From Bacteroidales bacterium (GTDB taxonomy: Bacteria > Bacteroidota > Bacteroidia > Bacteroidales > UBA10428), in the NCBI GenBank assembly GCA_016934395.1, contig JAFGSZ010000101.1:1-46004 (forward strand): a DNA stretch of 46,004 nucleotides, written 5' to 3'. Position 1 is the first letter of the stretch. Each line of letters begins with the position of its first letter. Below the pieces are notes generated by a model, which ran no database searches, had not been told where the DNA came from, and was given only the letters and a program-made list of their open reading frames with translations. The position numbers and the translations under genes were made by a program. Below, in pieces: positions 16,045 to 26,265 of the stretch.

Positions 16045-17808
16045 ATGTACAGAACTCATACATGTGGTGAATTGCGCCCTGAACATATTGGGAAACAGGT
16101 AGTATTAAGCGGATGGGTACAACGTTCAAGAGACTTGGGCGGTATGACTTTTATCGATCTGCGCGACCGCTATGGAATTACCCAGCTGGTATTTAATATG
16201 GAAACAAATGCCGGTTTATGCAATCAGGCACGAAAACTGGGACGCGAATTTGTAATTCAAATACACGGAAGAGTTCAGGAACGAAGCAATAAAAACAAAA
16301 AAATACCTACCGGTGAAATTGAAATTATAACCGAAAAAATTGATATTTTAAATACATCCAACCTTCCTCCCTTTACCATTGAAGATGAAACCGACGGTGG
16401 AGATGAACTTCGTATGCAATACCGGTATCTCGACCTGAGAAGAAATGCGGTTAAGAAAAATCTTGAACTCAGGCATCGTATGGCCCAGGAGGTACGGAAC
16501 TATTTAAGCAATGAAAATTTTCTTGAAATAGAAACCCCGGTACTTATTAAGTCTACTCCCGAAGGGGCAAGAGATTTTGTGGTCCCTTCCAGGATGAATG
16601 AGGGCCAGTTTTATGCTCTTCCCCAGTCACCCCAGACATTTAAACAATTGCTGATGGTAGCCGGCTACGATAAATATTTTCAGATTGTAAAATGTTTCCG
16701 CGATGAAGACCTGCGCGCAGACCGGCAACCTGAATTTACGCAGATTGATTGTGAAATGGCTTTTGTTGTGCGCGATGATGTGCTCAATACTTTTGAAGGA
16801 TTAACAAAACACCTGTTTAAAACCGTAAAAGGGATTGATATCAGGGAGTCTTTTCCACGGCTATCTTACAATGAAGCCATGAGTACTTACGGATCAGATA
16901 AACCTGATATACGGTTTGATATGAAAATTTATGAACTGTCGGAGATTGTTAAAGGTAAAAATTTTATGGTTTTCGATAACGTGGCATATATCGGCGGTAT
17001 ATGTGCTAAGGCTTGCGCAGAATACAGCCGAAAGCAGCTGGATGAACTTACCAATTTTGTTACCAAACCACAGGTAGGCGCAAAAGGATTGGTTTGGGTT
17101 AAATATAATTCAGACGGAACCTTTAAATCCACAGTTGACAAATTTTATTCTCAGGAAGATTTGGAAACCTGGGCAAAATTATTGCGTGCAAAACCCGGAG
17201 ACCTGCTCTTAATTCTTGCCGGAGATAAAACTTCAACCTTAAAAGCATTATGTGAGCTGCGTCTTGAGATGGGCAACCGGCTTGAGCTTCGAAAAAAAGA
17301 TGAATTTAAACCACTTTGGGTTGTAGATTTTCCATTGCTTGAATGGGATGAAGAATCCCGGCGATTTTATGCTATGCACCATCCTTTTACCTCACCAAAT
17401 AAAGAAGATTTAAAACTTCTTGAAACTGATCCGGGAAAAGTAAAAGCAGATGCGTACGATTTGGTGATTAACGGTGTTGAAATCGGTGGAGGTTCCATTC
17501 GAATCCACAACGAAGACCTGCAGAAACTGATGTTTAAAACACTCGGGTTCACGGATGAAGAAGCCCGGTCCCAATTCGGATTTCTTATGAATGCTTTCCG
17601 GTTTGGCGCCCCGCCCCATGGAGGAATTGCATTTGGATTCGACCGCCTGGTATCTCTGTTTGCAGGACTTGACTCTATCCGCGATGTTATTGCATTCCCC
17701 AAAAATAATGCCGGGCGCGATTTAATGATCGATACCCCTTCAGTAATCTCAGAGGTTCAATTAAAAGAACTTTCACTAAAAATTTCAATTGAAAAGGAAA
17801 AAAAGTAG
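16045..17808 (+). CDS. aspS: aspartyl-tRNA synthetase
   Basis: 587 residues, a bacterial-type class II synthetase. The N-terminal OB-fold (about 1-105) with [22 protein letters not shown] binds the tRNA anticodon. Class II motif 2 is [18 protein letters not shown] and motif 3 is [11 protein letters not shown]. The GAD insertion domain lies between about 285 and 420. The RYLDLRR segment precedes motif 1. Length and order are normal. The ATG at 16045 begins the conserved [10 protein letters not shown] start. The flavin-reductase-like gene follows after 4 bp and is probably co-transcribed. Confidence 0.97.
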   Translation: MYRTHTCGELRPEHIGKQVVLSGWVQRSRDLGGMTFIDLRDRYGITQLVFNMETNAGLCNQARKLGREFVIQIHGRVQERSNKNKKIPTGEIEIITEKIDILNTSNLPPFTIEDETDGGDELRMQYRYLDLRRNAVKKNLELRHRMAQEVRNYLSNENFLEIETPVLIKSTPEGARDFVVPSRMNEGQFYALPQSPQTFKQLLMVAGYDKYFQIVKCFRDEDLRADRQPEFTQIDCEMAFVVRDDVLNTFEGLTKHLFKTVKGIDIRESFPRLSYNEAMSTYGSDKPDIRFDMKIYELSEIVKGKNFMVFDNVAYIGGICAKACAEYSRKQLDELTNFVTKPQVGAKGLVWVKYNSDGTFKSTVDKFYSQEDLETWAKLLRAKPGDLLLILAGDKTSTLKALCELRLEMGNRLELRKKDEFKPLWVVDFPLLEWDEESRRFYAMHHPFTSPNKEDLKLLETDPGKVKADAYDLVINGVEIGGGSIRIHNEDLQKLMFKTLGFTDEEARSQFGFLMNAFRFGAPPHGGIAFGFDRLVSLFAGLDSIRDVIAFPKNNAGRDLMIDTPSVISEVQLKELSLKISIEKEKK

Positions 17809-17812
17809 AATT

Positions 17813-18385
17813 ATGAAAAAAATTCCGCTTGGAGCCAATCCTTATATCTATCCCATGCCTACTGTGCTTGTCGGGGTTCATGTTGACGGAAAACCTAATT
17901 TTATTACGGTTTCCTATATCGGCATTGTTCAGCACCAGCCTCCTACCCTTTCCATAACACTTATGAGTTCTCATTTTACCAACAGGGGACTAAAAGAAAA
18001 CAAAACCTTCAGTATAAATATACCCAATACCAGAATGCTTAAGGTTACTGACTTTTTAGGTATGAAATCGGGAGAAACGCTGGATAAATCAAAAATATTT
18101 AAGGTATTCTATGGTGAATTAAAGACAGCTCCCATGATAATTGAAACACCATTAAATATAGAGTGTAAGCTGATTAAGGTTATTAGTCTGAACGAAGGAA
18201 ATGAAATTTATATCGGGGAAATTATCCAGACGTATTCTTCGAAAAAATACCTTCGACGCGGATATCCTTTTATGAAAAGACTGGATCCCATATTATTTTC
18301 AATTAACTCTAACAGTTATTATAATGTGGGCCGCCGTATTGGATGGGCCTGGAAAACGGGCATAAATTTTAAACCCAAAACCTAA
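17813..18385 (+). CDS. flavin reductase-like FMN-binding protein
   Basis: 190 residues from the ATG at 17813, four bases after the aspS stop. The frame is open further upstream but would overlap aspS, so the internal ATG ([21 protein letters not shown]) is chosen. It matches the flavin reductase / FMN-binding split-barrel family. [24 protein letters not shown] is the usual FMN-phosphate binding region and [11 protein letters not shown] follows. No reductase-specific partner is nearby, so the substrate is unknown. Its stop overlaps the convergent lepA stop by 3 bases at 18382-18385. Confidence 0.85.
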   Translation: MKKIPLGANPYIYPMPTVLVGVHVDGKPNFITVSYIGIVQHQPPTLSITLMSSHFTNRGLKENKTFSINIPNTRMLKVTDFLGMKSGETLDKSKIFKVFYGELKTAPMIIETPLNIECKLIKVISLNEGNEIYIGEIIQTYSSKKYLRRGYPFMKRLDPILFSINSNSYYNVGRRIGWAWKTGINFKPKT

Positions 18386-20169
18386 TCAAGTTTTAACACT
18401 GCAAGAAATGCCGATTGCGGAATTTCTACATTTCCCACCTGGCGCATCCGTTTTTTACCTTTTTTCTGTTTCTCAAGCAATTTACGTTTACGGGTAATAT
18501 CACCACCGTAACATTTTGCCGTAACATCTTTTCGAACAGCTTTTACCGTTTCGCGGGCAATAACTTTAGAACCTATAGCTGCCTGTATAGCAATATCAAA
18601 TTGCTGTCGGGGAATCAGCTCTTTTAATTTTTCACAAATCCTCCGGCCAAATGAATAAGCATTGTCTCTGTGGATTAGGGCAGAAAGGGCATCCACCATT
18701 TCGTTGTTCAGCAGAATATCAAGACGGACAAGATTAGCCCGTTCATATCCTAATGGATGATAATCAAAGGAGGCATATCCTTTAGAAATACTTTTTAATT
18801 TATCATAAAAATCAAAGACTATTTCAGCCAGGGGCATTTCGAATGAAAGTTCCACCCTGTTGCTGGTAAGGTACACCTGGTTTTTAAGGTTACCCCGTTT
18901 ATCAATACATAGTTTCATGATATTTCCCACATATTCTTCCTGACAGATCACCTGGGCTTTAATATAGGGCTCTTCAATATAATCAAGGTATGTTGGATCG
19001 GGAAGACCAGAAGGATTATGCACATCCATCATTTCTCCCTTGGTTGTGTAAGCTTTATAAGAAACGTTTGGAACCGTGGTAACCACATCCATATCAAATT
19101 CGCGATCGAGCCGCTCCTGGATAATTTCCATATGCAACAAACCTAAAAAGCCGCATCGAAATCCAAAACCCAATGCAGCCGATGATTCCGGAACAAAGGT
19201 AAGTGAGGCATCATTTAACTGGAGTTTTTCCAGGGAGGCCCTTAATTCTTCATACTCATCTGCATCCACCGGATAGATCCCGGCAAAAACCATTGGTTTA
19301 ACTTCCTCAAAGCCTGCGATAGCTGCCTTGCATGGCCTTTCGAAATGGGTAATCGTGTCGCCTACTTTTACTTCTTTAGCCGATTTAATACCAGAAATAA
19401 TATAGCCCACATCGCCGGCGCTAAGCTCATTTCTCGATTCGAATTTTATTTTCATTACCCCGATTTCATCTGCGTCATAGTCTTTTCCCGTATTAAAAAA
19501 CTTCACGTGGTCTCCCTTTTTAATCCGGCCGTTCATCACTTTAAAATAGGCAAATATTCCGCGAAATGAATTAAATACCGAATCAAAAATCAGGGCTTGT
19601 AAAGGAGCTTCCGGATCACCCACAGGTGGAGGAATTTTATTGATAATAGCTTCTAATATTTCTTCTGCACCGGCTCCGGTTTTTCCCGAAGCTTCGATAA
19701 TATCACCGCGTTCGCATCCGATCAGATCCACAATCTGATCTTTAACTTCATCGGGCATAGCGCTGGGCATATCCATTTTATTTAATACCGGGATAATTTC
19801 AAGATTATGGTCAATAGCCTGGTAAAGGTTTGAAATTGTCTGAGCCTGTATTCCCTGGGTAGCATCTACAATAAGCAAAGCTCCTTCACAGGCTGCAATA
19901 GAACGCGATACCTCATACGAAAAATCCACATGGCCCGGTGTATCAATTAAATTTAGCAGATAATTCTTGCCATTATAATCATATACCATTTGTATGGCAT
20001 GACTCTTAATGGTAATACCCCGCTCACGTTCCAGATCCATATTATCCAGCACCTGGTCCTGAAAATCCCGCTCTAAAAGAGTATTTGTTTTCATTAACAA
20101 ACGGTCAGCCAATGTACTTTTACCATGATCGATATGTGCAATAATGCAAAAATTTCGTATATGATCCAT
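18382..20169 (-). CDS. lepA: elongation factor 4 (LepA GTPase)
   Basis: 595 residues, the standard length. It is a ribosome-associated translational GTPase that promotes back-translocation or assembly under stress. The G-motifs are [10 protein letters not shown] (G1), DTPGHVDF (G3), NKMD (G4) and a SGKTG segment (G5-like). Domains II, III and V follow, and the EF4-specific C-terminal domain ends with [19 protein letters not shown]. The gene ends convergently with the flavin-reductase-like gene, the two stop codons overlapping. Confidence 0.97.
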   Translation of the reverse strand: MDHIRNFCIIAHIDHGKSTLADRLLMKTNTLLERDFQDQVLDNMDLERERGITIKSHAIQMVYDYNGKNYLLNLIDTPGHVDFSYEVSRSIAACEGALLIVDATQGIQAQTISNLYQAIDHNLEIIPVLNKMDMPSAMPDEVKDQIVDLIGCERGDIIEASGKTGAGAEEILEAIINKIPPPVGDPEAPLQALIFDSVFNSFRGIFAYFKVMNGRIKKGDHVKFFNTGKDYDADEIGVMKIKFESRNELSAGDVGYIISGIKSAKEVKVGDTITHFERPCKAAIAGFEEVKPMVFAGIYPVDADEYEELRASLEKLQLNDASLTFVPESSAALGFGFRCGFLGLLHMEIIQERLDREFDMDVVTTVPNVSYKAYTTKGEMMDVHNPSGLPDPTYLDYIEEPYIKAQVICQEEYVGNIMKLCIDKRGNLKNQVYLTSNRVELSFEMPLAEIVFDFYDKLKSISKGYASFDYHPLGYERANLVRLDILLNNEMVDALSALIHRDNAYSFGRRICEKLKELIPRQQFDIAIQAAIGSKVIARETVKAVRKDVTAKCYGGDITRKRKLLEKQKKGKKRMRQVGNVEIPQSAFLAVLKLD

Positions 20170-20307
20170 CCCTAAATATTTGAACCCACAAAGATATTTA
20201 TTTAAATTACAATTTATAATAACAGATTTCCCAAATATAAATTTGAACAGATTTCAGAAAAAATAAGTTTTTTGTTTATTTTGCCATCTTTAAATTAAAC
20301 ATATACT

Positions 20308-20781
20308 ATGGAAAATGTTAAAATCATTCCTTGCAATTTTAATAATTCTGAACATCGAGAAGGGCTTGTTTATCTGATGAATGCCTATATGTCGGATCCG
20401 ATGGGTAACTATACCTCCTATACAAAAGAACAGGAGAAACTGCTTGTGGAAGGCCTTAAGAATCATCCCTCAAAACTAATACTATTTGCCAGTTATAAAG
20501 AAAAACTAATAGGACTGACTAATTGTTTTATCAATTTTGCAACATTTACTCTAAAGCCATTCATTAATATACACGATATAGTTGTACTGAATGATTACCG
20601 GAATATGGGTGTTGGCAGAAAACTTATGGAAGGGATTATCCATAAAGCCAAAACAATAGGGTGCTCAAAAATCACTCTCGAAGTACGTTCAGACAATTCC
20701 CGTGCCCAGGCATTATATCAAGACTTGGGATTTGAAGAGTCGGAGCCTCCCATGTTTTTCTGGACAAAATATATTAACTAA
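20308..20781 (+). CDS. GNAT family N-acetyltransferase
   Basis: 157 residues. The acetyl-CoA binding motif A is well formed: HDIVVLNDYRNMGVGRKLME at about 91-110, with the R-x-x-G-x-G loop. The C-terminal part SDNSRAQALYQDLGFEES is the classic motif B region. Start at ATG 20308. The acceptor cannot be told from sequence. The gene stands alone between divergent lepA and modD. Confidence 0.88.
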   Translation: MENVKIIPCNFNNSEHREGLVYLMNAYMSDPMGNYTSYTKEQEKLLVEGLKNHPSKLILFASYKEKLIGLTNCFINFATFTLKPFINIHDIVVLNDYRNMGVGRKLMEGIIHKAKTIGCSKITLEVRSDNSRAQALYQDLGFEESEPPMFFWTKYIN

Positions 20782-20965
20782 AAATTTCGAAATCATTTAT
20801 TACTTTAAATTCAATTAAGAGGAAGTATTGCCATTCTATTTTAAAAACCGGCTAATTGTTTTATAAGTCAATAATTGGTAAATGTTAATATTATATTTTT
20901 AAAATCACACTAAATCATTCTAACTTGAGATGAAAATTAAGTATTACAAAATAATTCTATAATTC

Positions 20966-21811
20966 ATGATATACTTTTCTGATCGGGAAATTGATCATTA
21001 TATAGCTGAAGATCTTCCATATGAAGACTTAACCACATCGTTTTTGCGCATAGAAAATAAACCGGCAAAAATTCAATTTAGCACCCGCACCGACAGTGTG
21101 GTTTGTTGTACAGAAGAGGTGCTGAAAATTTTTTCAAAACTGGCCATTCAAACCACACTTTTTACTCCAAGTGGGGAATTTATTGAAAAATCTGTAAAAT
21201 TCCTTGAAGCAGAGGGATTGGCAAAAAACCTTCATGCTGCCTGGAGAGTGGCTGAAAATCTAATGGGATATGCTTCTGGAATTGCCACACGTACAAGGGC
21301 GCTTGTAAATATTGCAGAAAATGTAAATCCGCAAATTTCAATATGTGCTACCAGAAAAACTTTTCCGGGTACAAAAAAAATTGCTGTTAAAGCTGTATTG
21401 GCCGGGAAAGGCCATATGCACCGCTTAGGTTTGTCGGAATCGGTTTTGGTTTTTGATAATCACCGCAACCTATTTGGTGATTTTAACCAGATGATTACCC
21501 GCATACAAGAACGAAGGTCGCTGGCTTGCGATAAAAATATAACTGTTGAGATAAAAGATCCCTCCGAAATTGAAACACTTATAAAGGCTGGCATCAAAAG
21601 TATCCAACTTGATAAATTTTTGCCTCAGCAGATAAAAGAAGTAAGTGTAAAAGCAAAAAAACTGCAACCGGGTATCAGGATCATTGCAGCAGGAGGTATT
21701 ACCGATGAGAATATTGAACAATATGCCCTGTCCGGAGCAAATATTCTTGTAACCTCATGGCCATACCTGGGACCGCCAGCAGATTTTAATGTAAAAATTA
21801 CAATGTTATAA
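20966..21811 (+). CDS. modD: ModD-like phosphoribosyltransferase-fold protein
   Basis: 281 residues with the quinolinate phosphoribosyltransferase fold: N-terminal region with LPYEDLTTSFL, an open-barrel start RTDSVVCCTEEVL, and a barrel with ASGIATRTRALV, ATRKTFPGTKK, GKGHMHRLGLSESVLVFDNH and IIAAGGITDENIEQYA. NadC has a closely similar layout, but the ICATRKTFPGTKKIAVKAVLAGKG and MHRLGLSESVLVFDNH blocks are those of ModD, a molybdate-locus protein of unknown reaction. ModF is in the same window but far away. A terminator follows at once. A NadC-like activity cannot be excluded. Confidence 0.82.
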   Translation: MIYFSDREIDHYIAEDLPYEDLTTSFLRIENKPAKIQFSTRTDSVVCCTEEVLKIFSKLAIQTTLFTPSGEFIEKSVKFLEAEGLAKNLHAAWRVAENLMGYASGIATRTRALVNIAENVNPQISICATRKTFPGTKKIAVKAVLAGKGHMHRLGLSESVLVFDNHRNLFGDFNQMITRIQERRSLACDKNITVEIKDPSEIETLIKAGIKSIQLDKFLPQQIKEVSVKAKKLQPGIRIIAAGGITDENIEQYALSGANILVTSWPYLGPPADFNVKITML

Positions 21812-21817
21812 CCGGTA

Positions 21818-21871
21818 AATATGCCCGGCAATTTTAATCCTGATCTTGAGTAAATCCCGGCATATTTTTTT
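21818..21871 (+). terminator. intrinsic terminator after modD
   Basis: The arms AATATGCC and GGCATATT (plus two further G-C pairs past one C-C mismatch) enclose a loop of about 27 bases and are followed by seven T residues. It begins 7 bp after the modD stop. Confidence 0.65.
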
Positions 21872-21922
21872 ACTGGTCTTTACTATTTTAATTAGTATGG
21901 TTTACTCTGTAAAAAAATAATG

Positions 21923-24349
21923 CTATTCATATTTTAATATCTCACCAGGATTCCGTAAGGCAGAAACATAAGACTGATAAATGGCTGTAACAATAGCAAC
22001 AAAAAGTACAATTACAGTGGCAGCAAAAAAGTAGAGAATATTTAAATAAATACTATACGAAAACTCATTTAACCACCATCGTGCAATAAAGTAGACAATT
22101 ATCCATGAAAATAAAGTTGCCAGTAAAATAAGATAGCTCACTTCCTTTGTGAGCAGGAGTACTACTTTAGGAATTGATGCCCCCAGCGCTTTCCGAATAC
22201 CTATTTCGCGTAACCGTTGTGACGAAGTAAAAGAAACCAGTCCAAACAAGCCTAAACAAGCTATAAATACAGAAAGTACGGAGAAAAGTAAGAATATTCT
22301 TCCTAAGTTGATTATATATTGATAATGTGATTTAAGATCATTATCAAGAAAAAAATAGACAAACGGATATTCTGTTGTGTACCTTTCCCAGTTATTTCTT
22401 AAAAAAGTAATAATATGTCTGGTATCTTTCCCCGGTTCCAATCTAACTGTAAGAAAACCTTCCATATTTCTTGGCATTATTCGAATAAATAAGGGCAAAA
22501 TATCTGATTCCAGGGTTTGATAATGAAAATCCTTCACAACCCCGATAATTTCAAATGAACCTTTCGATGATGGTTTTGCCCCCGGATACATTAGCCTTTT
22601 CCCGACCGGCTCTTGTAATCCAAATAACTCAACTGCCCGTTCATTAATAATACAGGCAAATGAATCACTCCCTATTTTTTCTGAAAAAAATCTGCCTTGC
22701 ACTAATTCTACCTGAAATGTTTCTTTAAAATCGTAATTTACGAGTAACTGGTTTAGAATAAATCTGCTTTCTTCCGGAGATTCCTCAACTTTTAAATTAA
22801 CATTGGTAATTAACCTGCCGGGAATTGTATTTGTGTTTGTTACTGCCAGAATATCCGGATGATCAAGAATATCTTTTTTAAAATCTTCGAGCTTACTTTT
22901 CAAAGCGTCGGGCCGGCGTATTACCAGCATATGATCTTTAGTAAAACCTAAATCTTTCTGTTGAACAAACTTCCACTGTGAGTATATTATAAACGTGAGT
23001 ATAATAATTATTATGGCCACAATAAACTGTACAAATACAAAAACGGTTCTTAATCTTATATTCCTTATACCGCTCATCGCCCTGCCTTTAAGCACATCAA
23101 CAGTTTTAAATGAAGATATAAAAAAAGCCGGGTACGATCCAGCAAGTACCCCTGTTATAAGAGTTAAAAGGATCAGAAATCCAAATCCATAAAAGTTATT
23201 GATCAATCCAAGTTTTAATTCCAATCCTAAAAAGGGATTTAACACCGGCAGAAGTAACTCAACAAAAAGCAAAGCAAGGGCCAGAGCAATAAAACTAAGG
23301 ATAACAGATTCAGTAATAAACTGACGAAACAGAATGAATTGCCCAGAACCGGATAATTTCCGAATGCCTACTTCTTTTGCCCGGCTTGAAGCTCTTGCAG
23401 TGGCAAGGTTCATAAAATTTATACAGGCTACTACCAGGATAAGTATTGCCAATGAAAAAAATATGTAGATATAGCGCATGTCCCCGTTGGGTTCCAACTC
23501 ATAATTAAGGTGTGATTTTAAATGGATGTCTGTTAACTTTTGCAAATGAAATTGATAATAATCATCACCATCGGCAAATTCTTTTTCACTGATATTATGA
23601 TATTTGATCAGATCGGGAATAACATATTTATCTACTAACTGATTAATTTCGTTTTCAAGGGATACTTCATTTGTATTTTGATCAACTAAAATATAGGTAT
23701 AAAACATACTATACATCCAGATATCCTTAAAGTATTTATTAAGGGTACTTAATGATACCAGAAGATCAAAATGCAAATGCGAATTTTCCGGGACATCTTC
23801 AATTATTCCGGTAACCGTATAAGGTAAACTATCGTCTTCTATTTTTAAGCTTTTACCCATTGGATTTATAGCTCCAAAGTATCTCTCTGCAGTGCTTTTT
23901 GTTAAGACTATATTATTTGGATTTTTCAGAGCTGTAGCCGGATTACCCCGAAGAAAGTGATGAGTAAATATCTGAAAATATGTAGAATCTGCAAAAAGCA
24001 GATTATCCTCATTATATCGAATACTGTCATTGATTACAAGCCAGGCACCGAATTTTCCAACCCTCACTGCATTTTTCACTGACGGATATTCACTGTTGAT
24101 TTTTCCTGATAAAGGTGTTGGGGTTAATGCCTGATGATACTCAATATCATTTACCTTGCTGCTAAGATAGACCCTGTATATCTGGTTATGTTGCTCATGA
24201 AATTTATCATACGATAAATTATGAATAATAAAAAGCAATATTAAAATGGCACTTGCAAGCCCGATAGTAAGGCTAAAGACATTCAGAACAATATAAATTT
24301 GCTGATTTTTTATTATTCGAAGCGCTATCTTTATAAAGTTCTTGATCAT
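21923..24349 (-). CDS. MacB/FtsX-type ABC transporter permease (orphan)
   Basis: 808 residues: two MacB periplasmic core domains (about 45-250 and 460-650) and two FtsX-type membrane domains. Helices lie at about 20-40, 285-310, 345-370, 390-415, 435-455, 685-710, 735-760 and 770-795. LREIGIRKALGAS near the C terminus and AKEVGIRKLSGS after the first core are the conserved FtsX/MacB coupling motifs. Such long permeases are frequent in Bacteroidota and work in tripartite or lipoprotein export with a separate ATPase. No ATPase or membrane-fusion gene is nearby. The upstream region has a candidate sigma-54 promoter and repeat sites. Confidence 0.9.
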   Translation of the reverse strand: MIKNFIKIALRIIKNQQIYIVLNVFSLTIGLASAILILLFIIHNLSYDKFHEQHNQIYRVYLSSKVNDIEYHQALTPTPLSGKINSEYPSVKNAVRVGKFGAWLVINDSIRYNEDNLLFADSTYFQIFTHHFLRGNPATALKNPNNIVLTKSTAERYFGAINPMGKSLKIEDDSLPYTVTGIIEDVPENSHLHFDLLVSLSTLNKYFKDIWMYSMFYTYILVDQNTNEVSLENEINQLVDKYVIPDLIKYHNISEKEFADGDDYYQFHLQKLTDIHLKSHLNYELEPNGDMRYIYIFFSLAILILVVACINFMNLATARASSRAKEVGIRKLSGSGQFILFRQFITESVILSFIALALALLFVELLLPVLNPFLGLELKLGLINNFYGFGFLILLTLITGVLAGSYPAFFISSFKTVDVLKGRAMSGIRNIRLRTVFVFVQFIVAIIIIILTFIIYSQWKFVQQKDLGFTKDHMLVIRRPDALKSKLEDFKKDILDHPDILAVTNTNTIPGRLITNVNLKVEESPEESRFILNQLLVNYDFKETFQVELVQGRFFSEKIGSDSFACIINERAVELFGLQEPVGKRLMYPGAKPSSKGSFEIIGVVKDFHYQTLESDILPLFIRIMPRNMEGFLTVRLEPGKDTRHIITFLRNNWERYTTEYPFVYFFLDNDLKSHYQYIINLGRIFLLFSVLSVFIACLGLFGLVSFTSSQRLREIGIRKALGASIPKVVLLLTKEVSYLILLATLFSWIIVYFIARWWLNEFSYSIYLNILYFFAATVIVLFVAIVTAIYQSYVSALRNPGEILKYE

Positions 24350-24403
24350 TTAATCCGGGATAAATATATCTTAATTATAAAAATAAAATAAGATATTATT
24401 TAA

Positions 24404-24421
24404 TTTCAACTTATATGCCAA
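24404..24421 (-). promoter_or_regulatory. candidate sigma-54 promoter (-24/-12)
   Basis: Minus strand TTGGCATATAAGTTGAAA: GG and the following GA are separated by 10 bases, as in the sigma-54 consensus TGGCAC-N5-TTGC. The -24 part matches five of six bases; the -12 GC is GA here. It sits about 55-70 bp before the start codon at 24349, giving a leader of roughly 45 bases. The evidence is the motif plus the fitting sites upstream. Confidence 0.4.
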
Positions 24422-24485
24422 TTGCTGCATAGTTCTGAATATGTGGATTTTAAGAAATTATTCGATGTATTATATGCTTAAGATG

Positions 24486-24515
24486 TGTCCGGTTTTGAGA
24501 CAGTAGTGTCCGATT
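24486..24515 (-). promoter_or_regulatory. candidate activator (enhancer) sites upstream of the MacB-like gene
   Basis: Two copies of TGTCCG-R-TT start 21 bp apart (24486 and 24507), two helical turns. The first belongs to the imperfect palindrome TGTCCGGTTTTGAGACA (TGTC/GACA ends). The pair lies about 65-110 bp upstream of the -24 box, a typical distance for a sigma-54 activator of the NtrC class. No regulator gene is in the window. Confidence 0.4.
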
Positions 24516-24578
24516 ACGCATATGTTTTTATTATACAGATAGTTTTATGAAAAATTACGCGGAATTTATAGGTTAAAA

Positions 24579-25106
24579 TTAATCTTCATTCACCGTTATA
24601 ATTAAGTGATAATATGAAAACTTATCATCGATTGGTTCAAACCGGTATTCTAATTTTTCGCTGGCAATTTTTGCAATTTCAATAATTCCAAGACCAGCTC
24701 CTCCCTGATCTGTAAAAACACCGTCAGTAATTGTAGTGCGGTATAAGTCCCTTATTCCATCATCGTCCAGATTATTGAGGCTGATAATTTTATCTTCGAG
24801 TAATTTAATATCTGAATTCAGAACCGCATTTGTAGTAGTAATTTTGTATTTTTTGTTATTCCTCTCAAGTAAAAATTCCGGCGTATTATTTAAATACTGT
24901 TTGTTTTTACTATCGAGATCATGGTTATATTTATAAATATTCTCCAGCGATTCAATAATAACCAGCAGAATTTTTTTATAGGTAACCATCTTCAGCCCCA
25001 AAACTGAGGTCTTTTCTTTAAGCTGCCCAATTAAATTATTAATGGTTTCAAATTTAATCGCACCACTATGACTTAATATTATTTCCATATTTTCCCTGCC
25101 ACTCAT
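24579..25106 (-). CDS. SiaB-like protein (DUF6272 family kinase-like)
   Basis: About 175 residues from ATG 25106; another ATG six codons in (25088) has a better purine tract (GGCAGGGA) and is equally plausible, while a TTG lies 24 bases further out. The layout matches the SiaB family of kinase-like proteins: an N-terminal ILSHSG-I-FE segment, a helix with LLVIIESLENIYKYN (an N-box-like ENI.KY), and a GGAGLGIIEIAKIAS glycine loop like a histidine-kinase ATP site. In Pseudomonas, SiaB acts with a PP2C phosphatase in biofilm control; here no such partner is adjacent. It follows rnhA by about 67 bp and may share the marC-rnhA transcript. Confidence 0.65.
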   Translation of the reverse strand: MSGRENMEIILSHSGAIKFETINNLIGQLKEKTSVLGLKMVTYKKILLVIIESLENIYKYNHDLDSKNKQYLNNTPEFLLERNNKKYKITTTNAVLNSDIKLLEDKIISLNNLDDDGIRDLYRTTITDGVFTDQGGAGLGIIEIAKIASEKLEYRFEPIDDKFSYYHLIITVNED

Positions 25107-25172
25107 ACTTATGTATGCATAACGAGACAAACAACAAAAATATTGAATTTCAATTCAGTAAAAATTAATTTT

Positions 25173-25658
25173 TTAAACAAACTGAATTGCATTATCGTCC
25201 TTTGAATTAATATATCCCAGATCAACATTTAAATTTTCTTTTTTATACGCATTAACGGCCAGGGTATCACAAATTTCGTTTTCAGGATTGTTGGCATGTC
25301 CTTTAATCCAAACAAACTTTACGTTGTGTTCACTATAAATGTTCAAAAATCGTTGCCAAAGATCAGGATTCTTTTTTTTCTTAAAGCCTTTTTTCTGCCA
25401 CTCAAAAACCCAACCTTTTTCAACAGCATCGGCCACATATTTTGAATCTGTATAAATTGTTACGTTGCTGTTTTTAATTTTTAATTTTTCAAGCCCCACA
25501 ATAACAGCCAGTAATTCCATCCTGTTATTTGTAGTAAGCTTAAAACCCTCTGAAAATGTTTTGCGGTGATTTCCGGAAATCAACACGATTCCATATCCTC
25601 CCGGACCAGGATTACCGCTGGCAGCGCCATCTGTATACATGGTTATATTAACCGGCAT
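25173..25658 (-). CDS. rnhA: ribonuclease HI
   Basis: 161 residues. It cleaves the RNA strand of RNA-DNA hybrids. The catalytic carboxylates are D10 (YTDGAASGNPGPGG), E48 (NNRMELLAV), D71 (YTDSKYV) and D131 (NEICDTLA), with H121 in the KGHANNPENE loop. A short C-terminal tail beyond about 142 is not part of the fold. Its start overlaps the marC end by 11 bases, so the two are translationally linked. Confidence 0.95.
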   Translation of the reverse strand: MPVNITMYTDGAASGNPGPGGYGIVLISGNHRKTFSEGFKLTTNNRMELLAVIVGLEKLKIKNSNVTIYTDSKYVADAVEKGWVFEWQKKGFKKKKNPDLWQRFLNIYSEHNVKFVWIKGHANNPENEICDTLAVNAYKKENLNVDLGYINSKDDNAIQFV

Positions 25659-26232
25659 TTGGAAGCTTTATTCCGGTGTTTGATAAAAATAACCGTATGG
25701 CTATTGCTAATAATATAATACCAAATACTTTTTTTAACACCATAATCCCTGTTATCCCGAGCATTCTTTCAAAAAAGCGAGTTGCCTTTAATACTATATA
25801 AACAATTATCATGTTAACTACTAATCCGATTAAAATCTCGATCATGGCATATTGAGATTTTAATGAAATAAGTGTTGTCATTGATCCAGCACCGGCAATT
25901 AAGGGAAAAGCAACCGGCACAATGGATGATCCCTTGCCTGATTCATATTTAAATAATTCAATTCCCATTACCATTTCGAGTCCCAGGATTAAGAGCACAA
26001 ATGAACCGGCTATTGCAAATGAAGAAACATCAACTCCGAATAAACGAAGCAGTGGCTCTCCTGTAAAAAGAAACAACAGCATAATTCCAAAAGATACCAG
26101 GGTAGCCTTAAGGGCGTCTAATTCCCCTGTTTTTCTTTTTATACTTATAAGCAAAGGAATTGAACCGGTAATATCTATTACGGCAAATAATACCATAAAT
26201 GCCGTTAGGGTATTAACAAAATTTACATGCAT
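25648..26232 (-). CDS. MarC family integral membrane protein
   Basis: 194 residues with six membrane helices. Family blocks visible are the FAVIDITGSIPLLISIKRK opening, GEPLLRLFGVDVSSFAIAGSFVLLILGLEMVMG and VPVAFPLIAGAGSMTTLISL. MarC (UPF0056) proteins are of unknown function; the early link to multiple antibiotic resistance was not confirmed. The gene is upstream of and overlaps rnhA. Confidence 0.9.
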   Translation of the reverse strand: MHVNFVNTLTAFMVLFAVIDITGSIPLLISIKRKTGELDALKATLVSFGIMLLFLFTGEPLLRLFGVDVSSFAIAGSFVLLILGLEMVMGIELFKYESGKGSSIVPVAFPLIAGAGSMTTLISLKSQYAMIEILIGLVVNMIIVYIVLKATRFFERMLGITGIMVLKKVFGIILLAIAIRLFLSNTGIKLPNAG

Positions 26233-26265
26233 AAGACTACTTTATTAACTTTAATTAAAATCAGT

